DNA from: Demequinaceae bacterium UBA4004
Lineage (GTDB): Bacteria > Actinomycetota > Actinomycetes > Actinomycetales > Demequinaceae
DNA: 17,633 nucleotides
NCBI GenBank assembly: GCA_002384765.1
Contig: DGBM01000153.1
Location: forward strand, 6,077-23,709
Reading direction: 5' to 3'
Part shown: positions 7,487 to 14,129 of the stretch, in pieces
How positions within the stretch are numbered: position 1 is the first letter of the stretch
Layout of the letters: each line of letters starts with the position of its first letter
Made by a program: the position numbers and the translations under genes
The notes under the pieces: generated by a model
The model's input: only the letters and a program-made list of their open reading frames with translations
What the model was told of the DNA's origin: nothing
The model's database searches: none

Positions 7487-8074
7487 TTACTTCGCCTCCT
7501 CGTCGAGGGTGCCCTCGACCTTGTCGTCGGCGTCGCTCGGGTCGCCCTCGGCGATCTCGACGTCAACGTCGGTGCCCTCGTCGGCGGGAACCTCGGACGA
7601 CTCATCGGCCACCACGTCGGCTTCGGGCTTTGCGTCGGCTTCGGCTTTCGCCGCAGACTCGGCGGCCTTGGCGGCTTCTTCGGCCTCCTTGGCAGCCTTC
7701 TCCTTGGCGGTCGACTTCTCGGCCTTCAACTTCTCAGCCTGGTCTGCGTGAGCCTTGATGGCGTCCTCAGGGTTGGCTTTGCCCTCGGCAAACTTGACGG
7801 TGCTCTTCGCGTCCTTGTCGCCCTTGAACTTGCCCCAGTCACCCGTGAGCTTCAGCAGCGCCTTGACCTGGTCGGACGGCTGTGCGCCCACGGAAAGCCA
7901 GTACTGGGCGCGCTCGGAGTCGATCACGATGACCGAGGGCTCCTCGGTGGGGTGGTACTTGCCGATCTCTTCGATCGCGCGGCCATCGCGCTTGGCGCGT
8001 GAGTCCATGACGACGACGCGGTAATAGGGGGTGCGCTTCTTGCCGAAGCGCTTGAGTCGGATCTTGGCTGCCAT
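7487..8074 (-). CDS. rpsP: 30S ribosomal protein S16 with long charged C-terminal tail
   Basis: A 195-residue protein; the S16 core usually needs only about 80-90 residues. The N-terminal half starts [20 protein letters not shown] and includes [18 protein letters not shown] and the [16 protein letters not shown] region, all typical S16. From about residue 95 a tail rich in Lys, Ala and Glu, probably helical, changes into an acidic Asp/Glu-rich end ([20 protein letters not shown]). Actinobacterial S16 proteins often carry such tails, but this one is long. ATG 8074 is preceded by AGGAG 11 bases upstream. The frame extends to 8149 but lacks similarity there. It opens the ribosomal block. Confidence 0.96.
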   Translation of the reverse strand: MAAKIRLKRFGKKRTPYYRVVVMDSRAKRDGRAIEEIGKYHPTEEPSVIVIDSERAQYWLSVGAQPSDQVKALLKLTGDWGKFKGDKDAKSTVKFAEGKANPEDAIKAHADQAEKLKAEKSTAKEKAAKEAEEAAKAAESAAKAEADAKPEADVVADESSEVPADEGTDVDVEIAEGDPSDADDKVEGTLDEEAK

Positions 8075-8195
8075 TTTCGGTATTGCTCCTATGGATTCGG
8101 TGTGAGTCGGGCGGAATCGGTCCGGGAAATGAACCGGTTCGCCTGACAAGACGAATAGTCACCAGCGGGTAGAGGGCCGCGAGCGCCAACGGACA

Positions 8196-8201
8196 AGTAT
8201 G
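8196..8201 (-). promoter_or_regulatory. Possible extended -10 element of the rpsP operon promoter
   Basis: In the 154-base gap between apbE and rpsP, the minus strand reads TGGCATACT, an extended -10 pattern (TG, one base, then CATACT), about 120 bases before the rpsP start. No good -35 hexamer lies 17 bases upstream. The leader also contains the palindrome GAACCGGTTC (8131-8140), which could form a hairpin with nearby GGACCGATTC. Promoter activity is inferred. Confidence 0.3.
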
Positions 8202-8228
8202 CCAGAGTCCTGACCAGGCGCGCGAACG

Positions 8229-9020
8229 CTATGCGGGCAGGATCGATGGCCAGCCGGACGACGCGTAAGCGCCGTAGGTGCCATCCGGACGCTCGGCGGT
8301 GATCGCCATGGCCTCCATACCGGCGTCGAGCGCCGCGGACAGCACATTTTCGCCGCCGGCGGCGATCGCCGTGGCCCAGGCATCGGCATCGACCATGTTG
8401 TCCGCCATGACCGACACGGACAGGTAGTGCGCTGCGCCCTGCCCTGTAGCAGGGTCCCAAATGTGGAGGCCCTTCTGGGCGCTACCGGACGTAGCCAACG
8501 CCCGGAGCTTGCCGCCGAGCATCACGACGTCCACCACGGGATGCCCGGTCGGGTCACCCCTGACGCGAGGATCCGCGATACCGATGCGCCACTGCTGACC
8601 CTCACCCGAGACCAGGACGTCGCCGCTCGCGCCGATCATCCAGGACGCAGCGCCGACGTCGTCGAGCGCGGCTGAACCGCGTGCTACCGCCCAGCCCTTG
8701 ACGATGCCGGTGGGATCTATGTGGTCGGGACGCCGGGCGTCGAACCCTCCCAAGGTCTTGGCTCGGTACCACTCGCACGCGTTCAAGATCTCGAACATTT
8801 CTTCTGGGCACTCGTCCACGGAGATCTCGCCGCGGTTCAGGCGCGACAGGTATGACTCCTCCTTGAACAGCGAGAACACCTCGTCCGCCCACTTGAGTTC
8901 GTCGTGGAAGCGCGCGACCGCGGCGTTGGCCACGCTTTCGGACGCCGGCATCTGGATCTGCACCACGAACGGCATCCCCATGGCCGTCACGGTGGAGGAG
9001 AACGGCGGCACTTCGGTCAC
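8229..9020 (-). CDS. apbE: FAD:protein FMN transferase, ApbE family
   Basis: A 263-residue protein. ApbE enzymes split FAD and attach FMN through a phosphoester bond to a Ser or Thr in FMN-binding-domain proteins. Family marks are the N-terminal TAMGMPFVVQI block, LKWADEVFSLFKEESYLSRLN, DPTGIVKGWAV (the substrate-binding region), WMIGASGDVLVSG, ATSGSAQKG and the C-terminal MVADAWATAI-like stretch (VDADAWATAI). Start: GTG 9020 has a perfect AGGAGG seven bases upstream and overlaps the stop of the preceding small ORF as GTGA. No signal peptide is present from this start, although its likely substrates are exported. The upstream small ORF could supply a membrane part; see the finding. It is the last gene of the electron-transfer operon and the likely modifier of the two FMN-binding proteins encoded there. 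Confidence 0.9.
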   Translation of the reverse strand: MTEVPPFSSTVTAMGMPFVVQIQMPASESVANAAVARFHDELKWADEVFSLFKEESYLSRLNRGEISVDECPEEMFEILNACEWYRAKTLGGFDARRPDHIDPTGIVKGWAVARGSAALDDVGAASWMIGASGDVLVSGEGQQWRIGIADPRVRGDPTGHPVVDVVMLGGKLRALATSGSAQKGLHIWDPATGQGAAHYLSVSVMADNMVDADAWATAIAAGGENVLSAALDAGMEAMAITAERPDGTYGAYASSGWPSILPA

Positions 9021-9169
9021 GGAGCGGCCTCCTGAGTGGCGGGTGCGGACGTCGACGCGGGCGTCACGAGTTCTAGCATAGGAAGCGGCTCGGGTGCCGC
9101 AGCGTAGCCCACGGCAAGAATGACCCCACACGCGACCACCACCACCGCCAGTCGCGAGGCCCGCATCAT
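9017..9169 (-). CDS. Small 50-residue membrane ORF between FMN-binding protein and apbE genes
   Basis: Starts at ATG 9169, overlapping the FMN-binding gene stop by ATGA, and ends at a TGA overlapping the apbE start by GTGA. A second ATG follows directly. The protein begins MMRASR, then has a hydrophobic stretch (about residues 7-24, LAVVVVACGVILAVGYAA) and a Pro/Ala/Thr-rich tail. It resembles a signal anchor plus linker; VVAC could also act as a lipobox, but this is weak. Two tight couplings and the hydrophobic profile argue that it is real. It could be a separate small subunit or the displaced N-terminus of ApbE. I recognise no family. Confidence 0.6.
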   Translation of the reverse strand: MMRASRLAVVVVACGVILAVGYAAAPEPLPMLELVTPASTSAPATQEAAP

Positions 9170-9567
9170 GCCACCGTGGCTTCGTCGAGGGCACCGGCGA
9201 TGGATTCAATGAACGCCGGCGAGGTATAGGACGATCCCGACACGAACTCGACGTCGGCGCTTTGTGCCTGGAGAACGCGCTCGACGATGGTGGGCACGGC
9301 GAACGCGTTGACCCTCAGGGACTCGGGATCACTTGTCCCCGCCTCCACGGGTTCGACAGCCGTGATCACGCCATCCTTGATGGTGACCTGCGCTTGATAC
9401 CCGCCCTTGATGTTCTCCACGCGCGGGCCAACGTAGACGCCGTCGTTGTAGACGACATCGCCTGCGGCCACCGGCTCAGCAGTGTCTGGGTGTGCGGTCC
9501 CAGACGAGCACGCCGCCAAGAGCGACGCCGACGCGCCCACCCACACCACTGCCTGCATCGTCGTCAT
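9166..9567 (-). CDS. FMN-binding domain lipoprotein
   Basis: A 133-residue exported protein. The signal peptide ends in a lipobox, LLAAC, with Cys20 as the expected lipidated residue, followed by a short SSG-rich spacer. The rest is an FMN_bind domain: YQAQVTIKDGVITAVEPVE, then LRVNAFAVPTIVERVLQAQ and VSGSSYTSPAFIESI. Ser113 in SGSS aligns with the Ser/Thr that normally receives FMN from ApbE in the D..[ST]GA[ST] motif. Here the Asp is Glu107 and the Ala is Ser112. ATG 9567 overlaps the upstream reductase stop (ATGA). The longer frame to 9660 is Arg-rich and without similarity. Role: likely extracytoplasmic electron carrier for the neighbouring reductase. Confidence 0.88.
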   Translation of the reverse strand: MTTMQAVVWVGASASLLAACSSGTAHPDTAEPVAAGDVVYNDGVYVGPRVENIKGGYQAQVTIKDGVITAVEPVEAGTSDPESLRVNAFAVPTIVERVLQAQSADVEFVSGSSYTSPAFIESIAGALDEATVA

Positions 9568-10937
9568 GCCTTGACCCCGCTCCATGCAAATTCCTCTCGG
9601 TGGACGCTTTCTCGACCCACGCCTGCGGCGCGTGCCTCCCGTTCGACGTCCGCGGCCCATGGGCGCGGTCCGCAGATGTAGACGTCACGCTCCGCGACGT
9701 CGGGCACAAGACCTTCGAGCGTGGCGGGGTGGTCCGTCGCCGCCCACCCTTCTCCCCGAGCGCCAAGCACCACATGCAGCGCAACGCCCTTGTCCGCCGC
9801 AAGCTCCTCAACCTCGTCGAGCAGTGGCGCCTCGGCGCGGCTGCGGGCCCGAACGATGACGTCCACGGGGCCGTGGGCCGGGTCGATTCCTTCGAGCATC
9901 GCGCGGATGGGGGTGATGCCGATGCCTGCCGCGACCAGGACGACGCCGGGCCGGGTACGCGACGCGTCGCTGAAGATCCCCAAGGGTCCCTCGATCAGCA
10001 CCCGGGTCCCGGGTTCCACCCCGGCAAGCCCGGCGGAACCGTCGCCGCTGGGCTTCACGGTGATGCGTAGCGCCGTGGGGCTCGCGGCGCTCGACAGCGA
10101 GAACGGGTGCGCGTCGCGCCACCGGCCCCGGTCCAGGAATCTCCACAGCATGAACTGCCCTGGCCGTGCCCCGAGTCGGTCCAACTGGCGGCCGCTCATC
10201 TCCACGGACGTGGACCCGTCCGCCAGCTGCGTCACGCGGGCAACGCGAATGTCGTGTGTGGCGAAGCGCACGAGCGGGGCCACCACGCGGAACGCGAGGA
10301 GCGATCCCCACGCCACAAGGTAAAGAGCCAGCCAGTACCACCACGCGGCGCCGCCGTCTCGAAACGTCGATCCCTCGAGGAACTGGTGCGGGATGGCGAA
10401 CGCTGCGCCCACGTAGGTGAGCAGATGAACCGCGTGCCAGTTTTCGTAGCGCCACCGTGCGCGCACGATCAGCAACGACGTGACGAACACGATCGCGAAC
10501 ACTCCCAAAGCGATCTGGGCGAACGCGAGAAACCACTGGCTCTTGAAGAAGATCGTCGATTGAGTGAAGACGCTGACGTCCGCGTAGTACGCGCTCATGA
10601 AGCTGATGATCGACGCGTGAGACGCCATCGCAATGATGGCGACCTTGCCGGTGCGGGTGTGGAGCGCCGCAGCACGGTCGTGGCCCATTCCGCGTTCGAT
10701 GAACGGCGCGCGGGAGATGAGCAACACTTGGAACAGCATCAGCGCCGCCGCGACGATGCCGAGCGCGCGCCCGGTCGCGTAGACGTAGTCGATGGTGGCG
10801 AACGTCTGGAGTCCACCGTCCGCGAGGAAGAAGGCCACGCCGATCGCGACAACCACGTAGACGGAGCCGTGGGCCATATCGGCCCACCAGGAACGAGCCG
10901 CGATCAGCCACGGGCTCGGCACTGAGGCTGGCGTCAT
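9564..10937 (-). CDS. Ferric reductase-like membrane flavocytochrome (FAD/NAD(P)H and heme domains), copy 1
   Basis: A 457-residue membrane protein. The N-terminal ~225 residues form about six transmembrane helices of the ferric-reductase-like type, with candidate heme ligands His93, His107, His168 or His171, and His184 (motifs LHTRTGK, NWHAVHLLTY, IPHQF). The C-terminal half is a ferredoxin-NADP reductase-type module: RPGQFMLWRF, FAD motif HPFSLSS (277-283), LRITVKPSGDG, GPLG, NAD(P)H motif GIGITPI (338-344), and YICGPRPW. The C-terminus ends HREEFAWSGVKA. Expected reaction: NAD(P)H in the cytosol reduces FAD, then heme, moving electrons outward. ATG 10937 has AGGAGG seven bases upstream. 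Its stop overlaps the FMN-binding lipoprotein start, its probable partner. The acceptor (ferric iron, flavin or other) cannot be told. Confidence 0.92.
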   Translation of the reverse strand: MTPASVPSPWLIAARSWWADMAHGSVYVVVAIGVAFFLADGGLQTFATIDYVYATGRALGIVAAALMLFQVLLISRAPFIERGMGHDRAAALHTRTGKVAIIAMASHASIISFMSAYYADVSVFTQSTIFFKSQWFLAFAQIALGVFAIVFVTSLLIVRARWRYENWHAVHLLTYVGAAFAIPHQFLEGSTFRDGGAAWWYWLALYLVAWGSLLAFRVVAPLVRFATHDIRVARVTQLADGSTSVEMSGRQLDRLGARPGQFMLWRFLDRGRWRDAHPFSLSSAASPTALRITVKPSGDGSAGLAGVEPGTRVLIEGPLGIFSDASRTRPGVVLVAAGIGITPIRAMLEGIDPAHGPVDVIVRARSRAEAPLLDEVEELAADKGVALHVVLGARGEGWAATDHPATLEGLVPDVAERDVYICGPRPWAADVEREARAAGVGRESVHREEFAWSGVKA

Positions 10938-11029
10938 CGGTTGTCCTCCTCAGGCCGTCACCCCGGGCTATGCCCCTGGTTGACGTGCGCAACACGCGAT
11001 GCGCGGACCGCATTCCCCAACGGAGGGGT
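10938..11029 (-). other. Spacer between the two reductase genes
   Basis: This 92-base gap is the only real break in the six-gene operon. It contains a near-palindrome around ATGCGCGGACCGCAT (plus strand, near 10999-11013) with one extra base in one arm, and the AGGAGG ribosome binding site of the next gene. No clear promoter or coding sequence is seen. It may allow partial uncoupling of the two reductase halves. Confidence 0.4.
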
Positions 11030-12421
11030 CTACCAGGCGAACTCCTCGCGGTGCAGGTGCTCCTCCGGCGCCCCACACGCTCGCGCCTCGTCAAGCACGG
11101 CCTTGGCCCACTCTTCCGGTCCACACACGTACACGTCGGAGGCCGCGATCGCCGGGACAAGTTGCGTCATGGTGGCGGCCTGTCCCTGCGGGAGCCAGCC
11201 GGTGGAACGCCGACCCTCAAGCAGGTAGAGGGTGGCGCCGCGTTCGCGTGCGAGCTCCCTGACCTCGTCGAGGTGAGGGATCTCCGAAGCGTCGCGGGCC
11301 CTCAGGAACACCACGATGGGGCCAGATGAATCCAGTTCCTCCAGGATCGCGACCATCGGGGCAATGCCGGAACCCGCGCCAGCCAGCACGGTGCCGTGAG
11401 CTCGCCTGTGGTGGGCCGTGAATCGACCCAACGGACCCTCTGCCATCACCTTGGTGCCAGGGAGCAGGTCGGAGATGGCGGCGGTGTGGTCTCCCACCGG
11501 CTTGACCGTGATGCGGAGAACATCGCCGCGAGGCGACCTGGACAGGGAGAAGGGGTGGGCCTCGGTCCACATGCCGCGGCTGAGGAACCTCCACATGAAG
11601 AACTGCCCGGCCCTTGGGTGCATCCGCTGGAGCAAGCGACCCGTCATCCATACCGAGATGGTGCCGTCCGAGTTCCGGTCCACACGAGCGACGGTGATGC
11701 GGTGCCGCAAGAGATGCCACAGTGGCCGCAGCCACCGATAGACCAGGAACGCGCCAACACTGACGGTCCACATCATCGCCCAGTACCAGCGGGCGAGAGT
11801 GTCGGTGGCGGCGAACGCGTAGCCGGAGAACGTGGTGCCGTTGACGAACTGGTGCGGGATGCTGACCGCGATGGTGATGTAGGTGAGCATGTGGACGGCG
11901 TGCCACCTTTCGTACTTCCACCGGGTACGCACGGCCGCAAGCGACGTCGCCACGACCGCGATGAGGAGCCAAAACCCGATGACCGCGAGTGTCATCTCGT
12001 CGCCGAAGTGCAGGGCAAACGACCACGCCTGATCCCACCATCCAGTGTTCACACGCGCCCCATAGCCGAGTACCAGCGTGGCTACGTGGACACAGATCAC
12101 GATGAAGCCGATGCGGCCGAGCCTGCCGTGCAGGAGCGCGGCGCGGTCGTGGCCGAGGCGGTGTTCAATGACGGGGACGCGCGCGATCACGAGCAGCTGC
12201 ACCATCATCATGGTGGCCGCGACAATTCCCGTGGCGCGGCCGATGGTCGTGAGCGCGTCGCCGATGCTCCCGATGGGCGCGCCGGTCGCGAGCATCAGGG
12301 ACAGCGCGCCGACTCCGGTCAGCCAGAAGATGCTCTCGAGCGTGTCCTTCCACGCCGAGTCCGTCTCAGCTCGGTCCTCGTACGTGTCCGTGGTGATGGG
12401 TACTCTCACGTCGACGGCCAT
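11030..12421 (-). CDS. Ferric reductase-like membrane flavocytochrome, copy 2
   Basis: A 463-residue paralogue of the neighbouring reductase with the same layout. An N-terminal soluble stretch of about 30 residues precedes the membrane helices. Candidate heme ligands are His98, His112, His174 or His177, and His190 (LLHGRLGR, VHVATL, RWHAVHMLTYI, IPHQF). The FAD/NAD(P)H module shows HPRAGQFFMWRFL, HPFSLSR (289-295), LRITVKPVGDH, GPLGRF, GAGSGIAPM (348-356) and VYVCGPEEW, ending HREEFAW. The NAD(P)H loop reads GSGIAP where copy 1 has GIGITP, so cofactor handling may differ. The start ATG 12421 shares one base with the stop of the upstream FMN-binding gene (TGATG). The shared motifs and identical C-terminal HREEFAW show common descent with copy 1. 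Confidence 0.92.
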   Translation of the reverse strand: MAVDVRVPITTDTYEDRAETDSAWKDTLESIFWLTGVGALSLMLATGAPIGSIGDALTTIGRATGIVAATMMMVQLLVIARVPVIEHRLGHDRAALLHGRLGRIGFIVICVHVATLVLGYGARVNTGWWDQAWSFALHFGDEMTLAVIGFWLLIAVVATSLAAVRTRWKYERWHAVHMLTYITIAVSIPHQFVNGTTFSGYAFAATDTLARWYWAMMWTVSVGAFLVYRWLRPLWHLLRHRITVARVDRNSDGTISVWMTGRLLQRMHPRAGQFFMWRFLSRGMWTEAHPFSLSRSPRGDVLRITVKPVGDHTAAISDLLPGTKVMAEGPLGRFTAHHRRAHGTVLAGAGSGIAPMVAILEELDSSGPIVVFLRARDASEIPHLDEVRELARERGATLYLLEGRRSTGWLPQGQAATMTQLVPAIAASDVYVCGPEEWAKAVLDEARACGAPEEHLHREEFAW

Positions 12422-12957
12422 CAGATGCCCGCCGCTTGCATCGCATTCTGCACGGCCGCGACAAAACCTTGCGACGTGTAGCTGGCACCCGAGACGCCTT
12501 GGACGTTGTAGGTCTGCGCCGACAGCACCCGCTGCTGAAGCGTCGGCAGGGCGCTTCCGGCGATCTGTCGTGAGGTCCCGTCGCTGGCACCGCTTTGCAG
12601 CATCGAGATGGTGGTGATCTTGCCCGCCTCGATGGTGAGCGCAACCTGGTAGTTGCCGTAGCGGGTGTGAACGGTCGCGCTGTCGAAGGTCCCGGACGGC
12701 CCCGCTGGGGCCGGTGCCGGAGCGGGAGCGGAGGCCGACGCGCCGGCCGACGGATCGGTGCCAAAGCTTGGCGAGGGCGACGCCGACGTGCCAGTGGACG
12801 TGCCAGCTGAGGGCGACGGGGCGCCAACCGCACCGATAGTGGTGGTCACAGCGTCGTCTTGCTTGGCCACGGCGGTGCCGACGACTCCTGCGACCCAGCC
12901 CGCACCCAACATGGCGGTCGATACCGAGGTGACCAGTGCCGCTCGATTGCGCTTCAC
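12421..12957 (-). CDS. Exported FMN-binding domain protein with Pro/Ala/Ser-rich linker
   Basis: A 178-residue protein starting at GTG 12957, preceded by AAGGAG five bases upstream; the longer frame to 13017 adds unrelated residues across the promoter. Residues 1-31 are a basic start (VKRNR) and a hydrophobic stretch, either a cleaved signal or an anchor. Residues ~44-90 are a Pro/Ala/Ser/Thr-rich spacer, which may reach through the cell wall. Residues ~91-178 are the FMN_bind domain: YGNYQVALTIEAGKITTISM, LPTLQQRVLSAQ and VSGASYTSQGF. Ser159 in SGAS is the predicted FMN attachment site; the usual Asp three positions before the first Ser is Gln153. It is the first gene of the operon and likely partner of reductase copy 2. 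Confidence 0.88.
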   Translation of the reverse strand: MKRNRAALVTSVSTAMLGAGWVAGVVGTAVAKQDDAVTTTIGAVGAPSPSAGTSTGTSASPSPSFGTDPSAGASASAPAPAPAPAGPSGTFDSATVHTRYGNYQVALTIEAGKITTISMLQSGASDGTSRQIAGSALPTLQQRVLSAQTYNVQGVSGASYTSQGFVAAVQNAMQAAGI

Positions 12958-12988
12958 GACTGCTCCTTCACCGCTGGCACCGCAAGGG

Positions 12989-13017
12989 ATGGTGCGATAG
13001 ATCCAGGATGGTGTCAA
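12989..13017 (-). promoter_or_regulatory. Promoter of the flavin electron-transfer operon
   Basis: On the minus strand a consensus -35 TTGACA (plus coordinates 13012-13017) is followed after exactly 17 bases by CACCAT (12989-12994), which matches the last two and one other base of the -10 consensus. It lies 32 bases before the GTG of the first operon gene, with AAGGAG between. A short palindrome, CGCTCAGAGCG (13030-13040), sits just upstream of the -35 and could be an operator or the end signal of the amidohydrolase gene. No recognisable iron-box (DtxR/Fur type) was found. Confidence 0.55.
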
Positions 13018-13043
13018 TTCCTCACAGACCGCTCAGAGCGCGT

Positions 13044-14129
13044 TCAGATGATGAGGAGACCCTCAAGCATGACTGCGGCAGGAGCGCCCAACGTTTCAAT
13101 CGTCAGCCGCGGGTCTGCTGTGAGAACAACGAGGTCTGCCGGGGCGCCCTCCTCGAGAACGGAGGCGCCCAGGAACTTCCGCGCCCTCCACGTGGCGCCA
13201 GCCAGCACGTCGGCCACGGGCATGCACTTGGCCATCTCCAGCGCCTCGCGCGCGACGTCACCGTGCGCGATGGACGACCCCGCGTCTGTTCCCGCGAGCA
13301 GCGTGACGCCCGCCTCACGCATCTGGGCAACGTGCTCATACCTGCGGTCATACATGCGCTGCATGCGGGCGGCAAACCTGGGGAAACGCTCCGCACCCTG
13401 TGCCGCAAAGGAGACGAAGTTCGCGATCTGGAGCAGCGTGGGCACCACGGGAGTTCCGGCGGCGGCCGCGCGCTCCATGTGGACGCCCGTCATTCCCGTG
13501 CCGTGTTCGATGCAGTCCAAACCCGCGTCCAGGAGCGCGTCCAGGGACTCGGTGGCGAAGGTGTGCGCGGTCACCCTCGCGCCTTCGGCGTGCGCCGCGG
13601 CGACGGCCTGGGACCACTGCTGCGCGGACCACAGTGGCGTGAGGTCGGCGTCGTCCCCAAGGTCGCGGTCAATCCAGTCGGCGATGATCTTGACCCAGGA
13701 CCCTGACGCCCTGGCCTGGCGAGCCGTCTCGGCTGGCAGTTCGTGGGGTTCGACTTCCACGGCGTAGCCCCTCAGGTAGCGCTTGGGCCGCGCGATGAAC
13801 CGGCCAGAGCGGTACACCTTGGGAAGGTCGAGTCGGCCGTCGAGCACATCGAGCGACGATGCGGAGCCGGTGTCCCTCACCATCAGGACGCCCGCGTCGC
13901 GTTCGATCATCGCCTGTTTCACCACGAGGTCCCCATCGACCGGGCCGGAGGGACCCACGGAGAGGTGGCAATGCATGTCGACCAGACCGGGAATGACCCA
14001 CCCATCGACGCGTGTGACGTCGGTATGTGTCGGGCGTTCGTAGGTCATGCGTCCGCCCACCACCCAGGCCTTGCCTACAGTCCGGTCCTCGTCGGCGAGA
14101 ATCGGCCCGGTCAGTTCGTAGGCCGTCAT
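13044..14129 (-). CDS. Metal-dependent amidohydrolase family protein
   Basis: A 361-residue member of the amidohydrolase superfamily (imidazolonepropionase/prolidase-like branch). It shows PGLVDMHCHL with His53 and His55 as the first metal ligands, Lys147 in GSWVKIIADW as a likely carboxylated bridging Lys, His189 in VTAHTF, His209 in CIEHGTGM and Asp282 in AGTDAG. It ends in the usual small beta-sandwich, with EGAPADLVVLTADP. The substrate is unknown; relatives hydrolyse C-N bonds in cyclic amides or dipeptides. ATG 14129 overlaps the ffh stop by ATGA. This ffh neighbour occurs widely in actinobacterial genomes to my knowledge, without an assigned role. Confidence 0.9.
   Translation of the reverse strand: MTAYELTGPILADEDRTVGKAWVVGGRMTYERPTHTDVTRVDGWVIPGLVDMHCHLSVGPSGPVDGDLVVKQAMIERDAGVLMVRDTGSASSLDVLDGRLDLPKVYRSGRFIARPKRYLRGYAVEVEPHELPAETARQARASGSWVKIIADWIDRDLGDDADLTPLWSAQQWSQAVAAAHAEGARVTAHTFATESLDALLDAGLDCIEHGTGMTGVHMERAAAAGTPVVPTLLQIANFVSFAAQGAERFPRFAARMQRMYDRRYEHVAQMREAGVTLLAGTDAGSSIAHGDVAREALEMAKCMPVADVLAGATWRARKFLGASVLEEGAPADLVVLTADPRLTIETLGAPAAVMLEGLLII

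Noticed and set aside
6470..8002. 510-codon open frame on the plus strand across rimM, khpA and rpsP
   Set aside because: It spans three confirmed minus-strand genes and the gap between them; its Gly/Leu-rich end is the complement of the S16 Ala/Glu tail.
9808..11160. 450-codon minus-strand frame overlapping both reductases
   Set aside because: It is out of frame with both reductases, which have clear heme and flavin motifs, and it is Arg/Gly/His-rich without domain signs.
12690..12830. Possible DNA tandem repeat in the FMN-binding protein gene
   Set aside because: The repetitiveness comes from Pro/Ala/Ser/Thr codons of a flexible linker; no exact repeated unit of fixed length was found.
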